64,000 bases of DNA from Tanypteryx hageni (Eukaryota; Arthropoda; Insecta; Odonata; Petaluridae), in contig CM054115.1 in assembly GCA_028673005.1 (NCBI GenBank), positions 6,059,501 to 6,123,500 of the forward strand, read 5' to 3'. The notes under the pieces were generated by a model that made no database searches, was not told the origin of the DNA, and was given only the letters and a program-made list of their open reading frames with translations. Positions 35,077 to 47,485 of this stretch are shown one piece after another; within the stretch, counting starts at the first letter, position 1; every line of letters starts with the position of its first letter. The position numbers were made by a program, and so were the translations under genes.

Positions 35077-36690
35077 TTAACACTAGAACCTCCAATACCA
35101 TCAATGTGATGCTTTTTAAATTTTGCTTCACTGCTGTTTTGGCATTTTTCAATGCAGGATGGTGCCCCGCCATGATGTTTAATCATTTTAGGACAACTAT
35201 TCCTTGAAAAAAATTTACTTCTCCAGGACACTTGTTAATGAGAAAATAGGGGATTTACCTAGAACATCTGGAACTGTAAATTTGACAGCTGTACTGTATT
35301 CCATGAATTTCATTTCCACAAACTCGCATGTTGCATCTAATGCTTTCCCCCTCTCCCTTCCCTCTCCTGCATTGGCGCTACTCTCCTATCGCCCTCTCCC
35401 ATTCGCTCCTGCCAGTCAGTCATGAATTTTGTCACATTCTGTGTGTGTCACATGTCTTCTCTTTGCTTGCTGCATTTTTGCTTCAGCTGTACAATATAAT
35501 GGCGCATAAGCGTGGCTTTGCACCAGGCAGAATAGTAGATTTATTGCAGAAATATTGAGAGACACTCCGGGTCTAACAGTACATGCGAGGCGAAATGTAG
35601 CTGAAGAAAGCAAGGCTAGTGCTTAGCAGCTTTTTATCGACAATTTCATGCTCAAGCATAGCCAGAAGTGTACAGAGGTGGAAGCGTGCTGACAGCTGCA
35701 GGACAAGATCTGGACTATGTCGCTGGAAGAATTGGAAGCTTTTATTTCTATTCTTGACATTCAGGTTGTACATGGGGCATAGGATTTGGAACTCTAGTCT
35801 CTATGGCCCGAATCCTAGGGGCCATCCTTCTGTAAGGAAGCAATATCTCACAACAAGTTTTGTGAAATCATGAGATTTCTGAGATTTGATGAGAAGTCAA
35901 CACTTGCAGCTTGTCTAAAATCTGATAAATTTGCTCTTGATTCTGAAATATGGGACAGGTTCATAGAAAAATGTAAAGCTGCTGCAGCCCTGGAGAAATC
36001 ACGATGGTTGATGAGCAGCTTTTTCCAAGGAAAACATGATTCCTATTTACGCAATTCATGCCACAAAAACCAGACAAATTTGATAAGAAATTTTTCTTAT
36101 CTGTAGACATGAAAGCTAAGTATCTATTGAATGCTATCCCTTACCTTGGTAAGGATGAGCAGTGTCCTGAGGGCCAGTGTCTATCCAAGTTCATAGTCCT
36201 GCATCTCCTGGAACCATTCATATTCAAAAGAAGTAATGTCACCACAGACAATTTCTTTACTTCACTTGAACTAATCAAAAAGCTCAAAACAAAGGGTACA
36301 AGCATGGTGAGTATGGTGAACAGGGTCAGGAGGAAAATACCTGCCACCGCGAAAAAAAATGCGCGAGTCTAAACATTCTTCAAAAATCCTGAAAAAATTA
36401 TGACATCACACTCATAATTTATCAGAAATTTCAATAAGAACGTATTGCTGCTCAGTTCCTTTCACTCAAGTGTCAGCATTGGCAACAATGAAAAGAAAAC
36501 ACCTGAGACTATCATTTTATAATGATACAACTTCTACGCCAATTCTGTTTTTTTACTCAACTTTATTTGTTTATTGTATCCGAATATATGATGGATATTG
36601 TAAAAAGGTTCCAATAAAGTTCACTTATAGAAAAAGAACACATGTCTGCACCTTATTTTTGCTCTTACACTCCAAATGAAAGGAAAGAGC
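35077..36690 (+). mobile_element. piggyBac element G
   Basis: Left end TTAACACTAGAACCTCC at 35077, a normal piggyBac-type terminus, followed by a transposase relic in the same orientation. No clear right TTAA found; the end near 36690 is set by the last recognisable coding sequence. Confidence 0.6.
35500..36690 (+). pseudogene. piggyBac transposase relic (PGBD4-like)
   Basis: Begins MAHKRGFAPGRIVDLLQKY. Pieces in shifting frames read WTMSLEELEAFISIL, HPSVRKQYLTTSF, EIMRFLRFDEKST and LKSDKFALDSEIWDRFIEKC. MVDEQLFP, with the first catalytic Asp, is present near 36006 in another frame. MPQKPDKFDKKFFLSVD, KYLLNAIPYLGKDEQCPEGQ and VTTDNFFTSLELIKKL (second Asp) follow. The third catalytic motif and the Cys-rich tail are only poorly visible (about 36480-36690). 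At least four frame changes. Confidence 0.9.
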
Positions 36691-37058
36691 AGATTGCCAT
36701 GAAATTTATGGCTGCGGGGGTTCTAGGGGATAGACCAAGTCCAGACATTCTAATGTGAAATGTGTAATGAAAACATGGTTTAGACCAGTGCTTCACAACT
36801 GGTGTGATGCGGCACAATGTTGCCCAATGAAAAAGTACTTGGTTTATCATTGAACACTCTATTTCATTATTCTTAAGGAAGCAAAATTTCTTATGAAGAG
36901 CAATGGTAGGATTTGAAATGATGTATCACTTACTTTAAACCAAAACCAAGTTCCTTCATAAATGGAGAACTGGCAACTTCTGCTATTGAACTACAGTACA
37001 ATCTCATACATCTGGCAACCTCAGGATCTAGCATTTGCCAGATTTTTGAAACCTAATA

Positions 37059-38376
37059 CAGTGGAATCCCCATTTAACGTTTGCCTGGGGGACAAGTTTT
37101 TTGTACCTTAAATCGAGTAATACCTTATATGGGGATAGTCTAAAATTGAAATATATAAATATATATATAATTGAAACAAATATTAAGAGTAAAGATTAAT
37201 TGAAAGGTAAGCTACCTGTCAAGTTACAGGCTTTTCATATGGAATATACAAGTATGGATGGTGTACTCCATGTTGGAGTACAAAGTTTCCAAATGCATTC
37301 TTTGAGATTGACAAATTTTAGTAAAATTCCCCAATACCAAATTTAATCAAAATACATCCTGTGGTTCCTGAGTTGAAATGTACATTGTAAGCTACATGTA
37401 GTTCTTCATGTAAAGTGGTCATAACTATCATCCAATTTTAACCAAAATTGGAATTCATTGACAAATTTTAGTAAAACTTCCTAATACCAAATTTCATCAA
37501 AATACATCCTGCGGTTTCTGAGTTGAAAAAGAGGCATGTTGTAAAATACATGTAGGTCTTCATGTAAAGTAGTTGTTATTGCAGTCTGATTTTAACCAAA
37601 ATTGGAATTGGCCTACAAATTTTAGTGCAACTCCCCAATACCAAATTTCATTAAAATATCTCCCGAGGTATGAGTTGTAAAATTTTTAATTAATATTTTT
37701 TTGATTGAACAAAAGAACATCAAATATCGTAAAATTATGTAAACACCCTAATATCCTTTTCTTTAAATTTATCATAAACCTTACGTTTTACAGGAAAAGT
37801 TATTTTACAAAAAATGTGCATTTAATTATTTTATTGAACTTTTGTTCGCTCAGATAAGTATTTAACGAGATGCTTGCAAAATACATTGTAAAATACATGT
37901 AAGTCTTCATGTAAAGTGGTCATTATTACGGTCCGATATTAACTAAAATTGGAATCGGTCAACAGATTTTAGCAAAAAAAAATCCATTCATGTAATGACA
38001 TCATCGCAACTTTTGTAATGTACGTAACAGATGACTTAAGGACTAAAAGTGGATTGAGAAAACACTGCACGACAATATAGGTATTAATTATTTGAGTTCA
38101 TTTAATGTAATAATGTCGGTATGTGTTGCGTCATTGATGGATAGTGTGAATTATTACATTACAACTCCACTAAATAATATATTTTTGCATGGAGGCGATG
38201 TCCGTCTAGGGATGAAAATCTTGTCCCTTGAATGAGGGCAATACACAAAATCAAGAAACACTAAATCGGGTAATATAATACATTATTTATATGGAGCTTT
38301 GGCAGGGGCCACAAAAAAAACAACCTTAAATGCGGGAAAACCTTAAATGGAGAAACATTAAATTGGGATCCCACTG
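37059..38376. mobile_element. Tigger-type MITE carrying a tandem array
   Basis: Inverted ends CAGTGGAATCCCCATTTAAC (37059) and CAGTGGGATCCCAATTTAAT (38376), each with TA outside. No transposase inside. Confidence 0.85.
37309..37990. repeat. Degenerate ~150-bp tandem repeat
   Basis: Three to four units share ACAAATTTTAGTAAAA, CCAAATTTCATCAAAATA, TACATGTAGGTCTTCATGTA and TTTTAACCAAAATTGGAAT. Unit starts are near 37309, 37459 and 37614, with a partial unit at about 37860-37990. Confidence 0.75.
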
Positions 38377-38748
38377 TACTTGTGCACATAACATGAAATG
38401 AAGAATTATATAAGAGAGATCATTGACCCATAAATAATGAATGTCAATTAAAGAAATAATAAATGTCAATTAATGAAATTGTATTTTTATTGCACTTACC
38501 ACATTATCTTTCTTGTTTCTACATCTAATTCTGTACATCTACAGCGAATTCATTGTTTCGATGAAATGCATTACTTTTATTTTTTCCTTAACACTTCCGG
38601 TTAGTAAGTCATTACAAAAAGAAACGCTAGATCTGTAATCAGCTATAAAATGCATTGAGGACATCATTTGCTTATTAGATTGTGAAAGGAAAAGGGTTGA
38701 CGAAGTATTTATAGAATTTGGAAAAGCGCTAATGAATTTGCAGATATT

Positions 38749-39360
38749 TTGCAATTAAAGCTCATTAAGCGCTGGTATGCATCAAGACGAATTAACTGTT
38801 CGGAAACCGCTGAGGAATACTATCGACGTAATGTATTTATCCCAATGATTGATACTCTCCTAGTTGATTTTCGAAGCCGTTTTTGTGATGATACACTGAA
38901 GGCATTTAATTTGGGAAATATATTACCGAAACAACTATTGTGTTTGGATCAAGTTGAGTTAGATAATACTGCAACGTCATTATGGGAAAAATATTTGGAC
39001 TTTTTGAATGTTTCCATTATTTCAAATTCGTTTACTATTTTTCTAAGCAAATTAATAATGTGGAAAACCAAATGGGAACGTGGATATAAGTGCAATAACA
39101 TTAAAACTGGCATGAGTGCCTGTGAAGTTTTCAGTATGTGCGACGAGGAAATTTATCCAAATTGCAAAATTTTATTAAAAATTTTACTCACTCTTCCTAT
39201 AAGTGTTGCTAGCTCTGAACACAGCTTTTCGGCTTTGCGACGATTAAAAACTTGGTTGCGGAACAGAATGAGTGAAGAAAGACTTGTGGGTTTGGCGTTA
39301 TTCCATATACATCAAGATATTCATCTTGACCCGGAAGAGATTTTAGATCGTTTTTGCTAA
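38749..39360 (+). pseudogene. hAT transposase C-terminus with dimerisation domain
   Basis: A 203-codon open frame. EEYYRRNVFIPMIDTLLVDF is the region before the dimerisation domain in P52rIPK/ZMYM-type hAT proteins. Later, LLTLPISVASSEHSFSALRR and LKTWLRNRMSEERLVGLAL form the hAT dimerisation motif, with the conserved A-S-x-E-x-x-F-S. It ends at a natural stop. The upstream part (38560-38750) is broken by stops, and the catalytic core is missing, so it is a fragment despite the clean frame. Confidence 0.85.
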
Positions 39361-39769
39361 TTCTGGCAATCGACGACTTGATTTTTTATTGTGATTTTTA
39401 AAATAAAATGTTAAGAAGAGCTATACAAAGTTAATAAAATGTCACAGATACCCCATTTAAATATATTTTTTCTTTTTTACATTATGCGAAACATAAGCCT
39501 TATACATCATTTTTGCATAATATGGACTATTATAAAGGAGGTCAATGTATGCGTGGTTTTCAAAATATATTTCACCTAAAATAGGGTTTATATATATAAA
39601 ATATACTATACTATTATTTCTTGTGATAATCTCTTTAAAAAGTCCAGAATATAATTTTCTCGAATATTGGGAGATTTGAAAATTTTCCTATTTACGAGGA
39701 AAATAGTACTTAATCGCCCCCCCCCCCCCCTTGGGAGGTTTCTAGATCTGCCCTTGACAACAGGTGCAT
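39361..39769. other. No gene; poly-C run
   Basis: AT-rich, with a run of C at 39717-39730. The minus frame at 39606-40010 runs from here into the pogo-like relic and its end is not conserved-looking. Confidence 0.5.
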
Positions 39770-40380
39770 CATAATTGATTTCCATCCATTTCTCAATCTC
39801 ATTTTCTTCCAATCTTTTTGCGAGAGCATCATCTGTTATTTCCTTAGCAAATTCCACAAGTTTAGAGACCAGTCTCTTTTGATAACTATCATGAAAAACT
39901 AGATAATCTAGTGGTAATTCATCATCTTCCTCAAAAACACTTGCAAAAATACTTAATGCTGAGCACCTTCTTAAATGCATTAACACCTTGACCTCTACTG
40001 CAAGTAACAAGCAATTTCTGCATAAATTGTTTTGTTACAACATTTTCGTGATTATAAAATTCCATTCTTTGAATATGCACAAAGTTTGCAATTTCCTCTT
40101 CTAATACATGAAATTGGCCTCATTTTGGTCCACTAAATGATCTCTGTGTTGAGTTAGCACCTTCAAGTTTCTCTTTTGCTTGCTTCCACCTTTGCACATT
40201 TGCTTCAGTCACATTGTATTTCCTCCCTGCCGCACAATTATTTGTTTCTTCAATATAGTGTACAACCATTAACTTAAAATTTTTGTCGTAACTTCTTCTA
40301 ATTCCTTTCGATACATTCCCTCTTACCGCAGTTCCTTTTTCTCTAAGCGATCTGCCATTTGTTTGGAGTATCTAATTTAA
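39770..40380 (-). pseudogene. pogo-like transposase N-terminus (HTH)
   Basis: On the minus strand from about 40330: RRSYDKNFKLMVVHYIEETN, then AAGRKYNVTEANVQRWKQAK and LEGANSTQRSFSGPK, a stop, and VLEEEIANFV. This matches the first HTH and start of the CENP-B HTH in pogo-like transposases with a Brinker/pipsqueak-type N-terminus. The sequence continues after frame changes into an acidic piece (VFEEDDELPLDYLVFHDSY) without clear family assignment. No DDE domain. Confidence 0.7.
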
Positions 40381-42654
40381 AAGTTATAAATAATAACTTG
40401 TCACTATTTCACTTTAAAACTCAGCAAAGCATGTACTACTCAAGTGCTCTCGTAAATTTTCTACACCCTGAAACTCATGTCCACTTCATGTCTGCCGTTG
40501 GCATACCAAACGCAAAGCATCATGTTTAAATTGTAGTAGATACGTTTAAATTGTATTACTAGACACCTTAATTGACTTTGACATGACTTTTTGTTTCATA
40601 TTATGCATGGAACTGCCCAGCTGTAGTCATTTTTTACAACATGTCATGCTATGACCTACCCAGCTCTAAACACTTCCCTACCGCTGAAGTGGAACCATTG
40701 GTCAGTGGGAGCAATTTGAAGAAATTTGACCTTGAATTTTTAAAGCATTGTAGTAATTAATTAAATACGATGTATTGCTTTATGCAATAATAAATATTTT
40801 AACAGACATATACTTGACATCTGGGAGTTTCATGGTGCATTTAAAATAGGGGTGTATTTTCACCTTAAATCCTCATACTCCATTCTAAGATGATACCTAA
40901 TATTTTTAATTGCATTTTTGTAAAAAAAACCTCGTCTTCCTTTCGGGTACATATGGTATTTCCCTAAACTTAAGTGCAAGATGAGATTTTTATTCCTAAT
41001 AAATGGAATGCATATGTAATAATGAAACATGTGCTCAACTAGTCTTTTTTCTTCTGCAACTCTTTTTGCCTCGTACATAACCATTTTGATCGATACAGCA
41101 ACACCTTACTCCTCTGTTCTACTTAACTATTTTTCACTTCCTTCCACTTCTAATTGTGGTCATTTAAGAGCAAGCTTATGAAGACTATGTTTCTCTTATC
41201 CCAACAGTTTCAGTTTTTAGATTGGTTTCCAAAGGAAACGTAGCCTTATGAAATGGTCTGTCTGTGTGTATATGTGTCCCATACTAACAACTTTTGAACC
41301 AATGTGCCGATTTTCATGAAACTTGGTATGAGGCTCGTGCTGCCAGGGCCCACCTCCGGGCTATATTTTATTTGGCGAAGATTAAGTCCTGGGTTTAATT
41401 CCAGGAACATTTTTTACCCATTTGTTTTACATAGGAAATCTCAAATCCATCGTGCAGAGATGTTTTCTTTAATACATTAAAATATCTTAAAATTGTGATA
41501 ATGGAGCAAAGTTTGTACTGTTCCAAGGGTAAAAAGAATGTAGATTCTAATTCTTATCGCAGAATTTTGGTAATTGATTGTATTTTCATGAATTTCTATT
41601 AAAACAGCATTTTTGCGTTTACAATTGCATTTTATCGGATTTCTGCCATGGAGACGATTATTACCGAACTCGTCTTAAGCATAGACGAGTGAACAAATGG
41701 ATTCTTTTCTTTTCCGCTCAACTATTCTTCAGAAATGGACAGTTGATACAGACATATTAGCATATAAACAGTAACATTTATTAAATTTGTTTAATTAAAA
41801 TATACACAAGCAAAATAATGTCAGAAAGAGCTTTTGACATTGTTTTTAGTATTTTAAACCTGAAAATTCTCTATTATTTTGTTTTCCAATTTTTCTCTGT
41901 TTTCCAATTTTTCTCTATCATTGATAAAATATGAACTACAAGAGGTATTTATGGTATGAGAATTCCTTGGAATGACAAACACATACTGAAACATTTCCTG
42001 TCAATATAAGTAATCAATTCGGGACGTCAACTTTGGGAAACCAGCCTGCATTAGTCCTGATTTGGACTTATTGTTCCTCTTGCAATCTCCATTCACGGAT
42101 CATTTTTACTCTGGAAGGTGGATCAAAATGATGTTCTGTTGTTAATTTTCTGGATGTTTTAGCATATTGAATCATCTGAAGCATATAGGTAATAGTGTAA
42201 GCATATCTTTTCACTCTTGTTGTCATTGCGATCTCAATACCTGTAACAGTATTTATCCTAAATATTTTTATGACATCTACCAGAATTCTAATGTTCCTTG
42301 GCATTGATCATGCTATTCAACAGGCTCAATGGGATTTAAACATCACAAACACAATGAAATTGTAGTCATTGTGAACAGACAGTAATAAAGCATAATTATG
42401 AAAATGAGTCATCAGAATTCATGTTGCATAAGGTTTTACTATATATATTAACAATTTTTTCACTGTTGATTATTAATAAGGTATATTTAAATGATTCTGC
42501 AATGAATGACTGCCAATTATTCCATTTTGGTGATGAGTGGGTTCGTGTCATTACTAAATACAGATATAATCTTACCTTCAGTCAATAAGATGCAGGCTGA
42601 TTTTGAGAGTTGTTTTTCTGGAAAAAAGTGCGCCTTATAGCCAAAAACATACGG
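40381..42654. other. Intronic repeats, no gene
   Basis: At 41220-41480 a dispersed-type repeat (CCGATTTTCATGAAACTTGG, CCACCTCCGGGCT) of the kind common in arthropod genomes. Minus frames at 40860-41084 and 42068-42304 show no motif. Confidence 0.5.
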
Positions 42655-43094
42655 TAATTACGACTTATAGTTTCAGTGATAAAAATGTGAGAAAATCCCA
42701 AGAATAATATCACATTTTTTTACATTGATCACTACAACGATTCTATCGGCAAACAACAATTAAAAAGCTATATTTTTCTCTCCCATGCTCTTATATGATA
42801 TGTGAGGTATAGATAAAAAAAATTATTCGGATAGAGGACAACATTTACCACAATAAAGTCAGTGAGACCACATAATTATGACTTATAATTTCAGAGATAA
42901 AAATTGGAATATATCCCAAGCATTATATCACATATTTTGTTTACATAGATCACTATGGCAATTCTAACAGCAAACAACAATTAAAAAACCATATTCTCCT
43001 TCCCAAGATCTTATATGATTTATGAGGCATAGACATAAATATTTATTTGAATAGAGGACAACATTTACCACAAAAAAGTCCGTGGGACCATATA
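42655..43094. repeat. Tandem repeat, 218-bp unit, third copy displaced by Tigger
   Basis: Units start with GACTTATAGTTTCAGTGATA (42662) and GACTTATAATTTCAGAGATA (42880), and both include CAAACAACAATTAAAAA and GGACAACATTTACCAC. A third unit start (TAATAGTTTCAGAGATA) lies at 47105, on the other side of the 4-kb Tigger. Confidence 0.85.
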
Positions 43095-43714
43095 CAGTAG
43101 AACCTCCCATTAATGAATGTCAAGGGACCCAATTTTTCACCTGTTCGTTAATCAGGAGTTCGTTGCTCGGAGGGTATTGCGGCACTGCATACCTTAAGGG
43201 GCTGTTAGATTATTCGCAGGGAGCACGACTATCTGTGACTCCTCGGCGCGGCTGAAAGCGATCTGGTTTCGGCCCGAAGGATAAGTCAAAGATGCCGCAA
43301 AAGACATTGAAAATAATCTACCACGTAACATTTCCCGTATCTAAATGACAAATTCCGTACATTTCTCGTACCATTTAAATTTCCCCTACAATTCCCGTAT
43401 TGTTTGCCACCATGTTTTAAGAAGAAACTATGTAAAAACCTTTACTGAAATGCAGCGATGATGCCTTTTCTCGACAAAATGTTACGTTAGAATTTACGCA
43501 TAATTCGCAGGAATATTGATGTTCAATGTGTTACCTTTACGTTTTGTAGAAACTTTGAGCTACACTCCAGATCTTATAATAAAATATGGCTGTGATCTAA
43601 TTTGGCGACTCCATCCTCAGCAATATGACTCCGGTCCTATCAACTAGATTTAGGAAGCAGACAATAATTTGACAAAATCTTTTTAAAATAATTTTTATTT
43701 TTAAAACAAAAAAA

Positions 43715-45254
43715 TCATTTTTTTGTAAAAAACGAATCAATCGTCTTTTGCTTTAAATTATTTCTTCCCTCTCGAAGAACCGCCCTTTCCACTTCCCTGA
43801 ATGCGCTTATGGCATTCTTGGAGCATCCCTCAGCAGAGAGTAAGAAAGCTTCTATCTTGTCTAAAGCAGCACTCACTTCACGGAACTTGGGTCTCAACCT
43901 CCTCCTCCTCCTCATTGTCCTCTTCAGTATCCATGGAGGTTATTCCCGCTCCTTCCCCCTCCTCGCTTTCAACTCCCGCTCTTTCGTCCCCCTCGCTTTC
44001 AACGGAACACGTCATTATATTTTCATCCACATCAACAAAGTCATCAAAAGATATGCTTCGTATAGCAAACCTATCCTGCAGTTCTTCCCAATATTCATCC
44101 TCTGGGGCCACTCCTTCTTCACTATTGGATTCCGCTTGGCAAAATCCTTCCTTAGCGAAACAATTTTTGATTGCCGAAGGTGAAACGGCATCCCAGCAAA
44201 GGCAGAGACGCTGCATGGCCTTCAGAAGATTCCATTTAAGGTGAGTTGGGTTACTGCAATCATCCATCCTGTGCATTAAATACTGCACCAATTGGTGCCA
44301 GTACGCCCTCTTTACCTGGGATATGACCCCCTGGTCCAGCGGCTGTAACCAGCTTGTGCAGTTGGCCAGTAGGAAAATCACCCTCACATTTTTTAAATTA
44401 ATCCCCTCCAAATTATGGGCTGAGCAACGATCGAGGAAGAGCAGAATCTTTCTGTTCTGTCCTCCCATTCGCACATCGACCCCGACGAGCCACTCCCGAA
44501 ATATGACGGCCGTCATCCAAGAATTCCTGTTGTTGTAGTAGGTGCATGGAAGTCGCCTAATATTTTTAAAACACCGGGGTTTCCCAAATTTCCCGATTAC
44601 GAGCAGTGGTAACTTCACTGACCCATCACTGTTGGTGCAAAACAGCACCGTAAACCTTTCTTTGCTCATCTTCCCCCCGTGGCAATATTCTCCCTTCACA
44701 TTTAGGGTGCGGTCAGGGAGCAGATTGTAAAAAAATCCCGCCTCGTCTGCGTTAAAAATGTCTTTTGGCTGGCAATTTCCCATTAATCTCGGCAACCTTT
44801 CCCTCCAACTCTCTTAAATCCCAGGATCAACAGCTGCCTCCTCCCCAGAAATTTTTAAAGTGGCAGAATTCCACCTCTTTTTAAACTTATGTAGCCACCC
44901 GTTGGAAGCTTGGAAATCTTCAATTCCCAAACAAAGGGCTATTTCCCTTGCCTTCTCCTGTAGGAGGGGCCCTGAGATGGGAATTAGTTTTGTTCATGCT
45001 TGGGACAACCAATTAAAAACCCTCTGATCTAGCTCATCACTAATTCCAGTCCGGACTGGTTTTCTGACAGGATCTAGCTGCTGAGCGTTGATGATCTCAT
45101 TCCGTTGCTTAATAATTGTAGACAAAGTAGAAGCCGGAATGTTAAATTGGCGAGCGACTTCTGCCTTCTTCCTTCCCCGGTCAACAGCTTCTAATATTTC
45201 TATTTTCTGTTGGACAGAAAGCTGTCGCCGCTTGGAACCACAATTAGTGGACAT
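43715..45254 (-). pseudogene. Tigger transposase, nearly intact (TIGD4/6-like)
   Basis: From the ATG at 45254 (MSTNCGSKRRQLSVQQKIEI) the first HTH (AEVARQFNIPASTLSTIIKQ) leads to the CENP-B HTH (LGIEDFQASNGWLHKFKKR). The catalytic residues are all present: FNADEAGFFYNLLPDRT, LLFLDRCSAHN and LQPLDQGVISQVKRAYW. An acidic tail (NEEEEEVE) follows, then REVERAVLREGRNNLKQKTI and SFFTKK-stop. Visible lesions are an in-frame TGA at 44993, a TAA just before 44815, and one frameshift in the Glu run near 43900. The family nuclear function is cut-and-paste transposition at TA. Confidence 0.9.
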
Positions 45255-45502
45255 GGCCTCTACAATTATGAATAAATAAAAGTTAATATTCCACAAAAAT
45301 GACACTTAATAGTTCAAATCATAATAAATACATAAATAATAACAATACATGTGAAATTTCGCAACAGCGTAATTACCATCAATTATTTTCAATGAAAATA
45401 ACGGGAGTATACAAGCAAAACTTTTAGAACATAATTGAAACAAAATTTTTAATAAGTGATGCTGTAAAAGAAGGGACCTAGAATTAAAGTTAGCCCTCCA
45501 TT

Positions 45503-45767
45503 CAGGAGCAGTCTGAGGTACTGTACGTTAATGTTCATTGAGATATTTACTAAATACATTTTAATTTATTTATTGCTCCATAAAAATTATTGATAATGAA
45601 GAATTAAAAGGAATGCCATCAAGATTCTAGCCTGTTCCTCTATATAAATTGGTATCCAATATTTATTCACTTGCAAGTAAAGCATAGATAAATGATCAGA
45701 ATAGTGCCTCCAAAACTTCGGCGCCCCGGGTAGCTGCCCGGCTCGCCCGTAGCTTGGGCCAGCTCTG
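45503..45767. mobile_element. hAT MITE with perfect 8-bp target duplication
   Basis: CCTCCATT is repeated on both sides (45495-45502 and 45768-45775). The right end reads inverted CAGAGCTGGCCCAAGC, then CGGGCAGCTACCCGGGGCGCC; the left starts CAGGAGCAGTCTGAGG. Inside the Tigger's 5' noncoding part. Confidence 0.85.
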
Positions 45768-47282
45768 CCTCCATTTATGCGACAGTTGTTCCCTTCCCTT
45801 CTCCTCCCACTCCAGATCTATGCTGAGCGTCACCTGACTCATTTTGTTTACCGTTGTTTACAGATGACCTTTCTCCTCCTCTTCCCCTACTTCGTCATCC
45901 TAATCAAGTATCACGATTCATTCATCCGCTCCGTACTCACTCTCACGCTACCCCCAAAACAAGAAACTCACAATCCAATACTACCCAACCCAACCCTTAT
46001 GCAAAAGAAGGTTGGCAACAAGGAGCAAATGAAAATAGTAAACTTAAAATCTATAAACCACCCTAGGAACACCAATTAAAAATTATTTGGTCTTTCTATC
46101 GTAAGCTTTGATGCGAAAAAATTATTCTCGTCAGAGCGAAGAATTAGCTCATTAAATGAAAAACTAGCATGTAAAAGCCTATCTCATGTAAGCCAAAACT
46201 CGTAACGCGATTGCTCATATAGCGAAGGATAAGTGTACTATTAAATTTAATATTATCATGTTCACATCACAAGCAAACGTAGCCATGTTGGCTGACCGGT
46301 TACAAACTAACATCTACAAGATGATAGCAGGGGATACATACCTTGAAATGCAAGTTAAGAGCTGAAATTTAGTCTTGTACTGCAGCGGTTTTTCTCGCAA
46401 AAAGCGTTGCCTTAACAAGCCTACCACTGCCTCGAATATCTCAGGCGTAGATGCTTCTATTGCAACGGCTTTCGTTAAGTAACCTTTAAACATTACAACT
46501 CATATTTTTATAATGGTTTAATATTAAACTATTGGTCTACAGGCAATATTATCATGATTACTTCATACACAAGCATATATATGCTGATGAGTGACAAACT
46601 TACCTTGAAAAGTGAATAGCTGAAATTTCGTATCTTCAAGCTATTATCGGACCGCAACAGAATATCTCCAGCATAGATGTTTTTCTTGTAATGCAATGAC
46701 TGTTCGCTCAATGTCACCTTTCCTTCAAATCACAATCACCACTAAGCACAATGTTACCTTTCACTTTATTCATACAGAAGCGCAGAGAAACGTCATTACA
46801 AGGGTGCTCTGATTGGATTACTGAAAGCTCAATTCTAATTGGCCCTTAGTATTTCCAACCAATGCGTATGAGAAAAATACGCATCCGGCGAGCAAAATTT
46901 CGTTCTCAAGAGGTCAACATAAGCGGAAGGGGCCGTTTCACCCGTTCGTTGCTCGGAGGTTTTCGTAGTGCAGGAGTTCATACTAAAGAGGTCGCAATGT
47001 ATGCTTTTTAATACAAGGTTGGCGGGACCGCCGTCATTTGTTCGTAAACCGGAGGTCTTCGCAGTAAAGGAGTTCGTTAGGAGGAGGTTTTACTGTAATT
47101 ATTTAATAGTTTCAGAGATAAAAATTCAAGAACCACCCAATCTTTCCATACCGTTTTGTATGCATTTCTCATGAAGAACACCTTTGAAATCTCTATGTAT
47201 TCCATTTATGGTGTATACATTTATATATGCAAATCAGCAAACTACATGTCAAGGAAGCATAAGTTGAAGACATGCAGCATAC

Positions 47283-47485
47283 CTGCAGTACAGGGGAGTG
47301 ATCAGATTCACCAACCACCTTCCCTGCAGCAAGACCAGATGGGTCTCTTGTCCATTGCCATGAGGTGATGGCAAGGTCATCAGAAGAGCTGCGTCCATCA
47401 GCCACAAGCAGCCAGCCAGGGCCACCCTCTCCAGCCACAACAGTCTGATCGCCTCCTGCATCTGCTTTTGGTGGTGCATTCACAG
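47283..47485 (-). CDS. KIAA0319L: KIAA0319-like exon: first part of last PKD domain
   Basis: Acceptor TTATTAACAG before 47485; donor CTGCAG/GTATGC at 47283/47282. The 203-bp exon begins with two bases of a codon and ends in phase 0. It encodes VNAPPKADAGGDQTVVAGEG, then DGRSSSDDLAITSWQWTRD and VVGESDHSPVLQ. These are the PKD hallmarks: PPxAxAG-D, the D-G-x-S-S-x-DD turn, and the I-x-x-(Y/W)-x-W strand. Compared with human KIAA0319 the match continues directly into the exon at 25955-26054. PKD domains are extracellular and glycosylated in this family. The preceding exon (ending phase 1) was not found. Confidence 0.92.

Larger units (their letters stand above)
43095..47095 (-). mobile_element. 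Tigger element, full length 4.0 kb
   Basis: Inverted ends CAGTAGAACCTCC (43095) and CAGTAAAACCTCC (47095), each bordered by TA. Further in, GTTCGTTGCTCGGAGG is found near both ends. It carries the transposase on the minus strand and a 265-bp hAT MITE. It splits a tandem array and lies in the intron just downstream of the host PKD exon. Confidence 0.9.

Noticed and set aside
36785..36830. hAT element starting CAGTGCTTCACAACTGG
   Set aside because: Looks like a hAT end, but no partner end or target duplication found.
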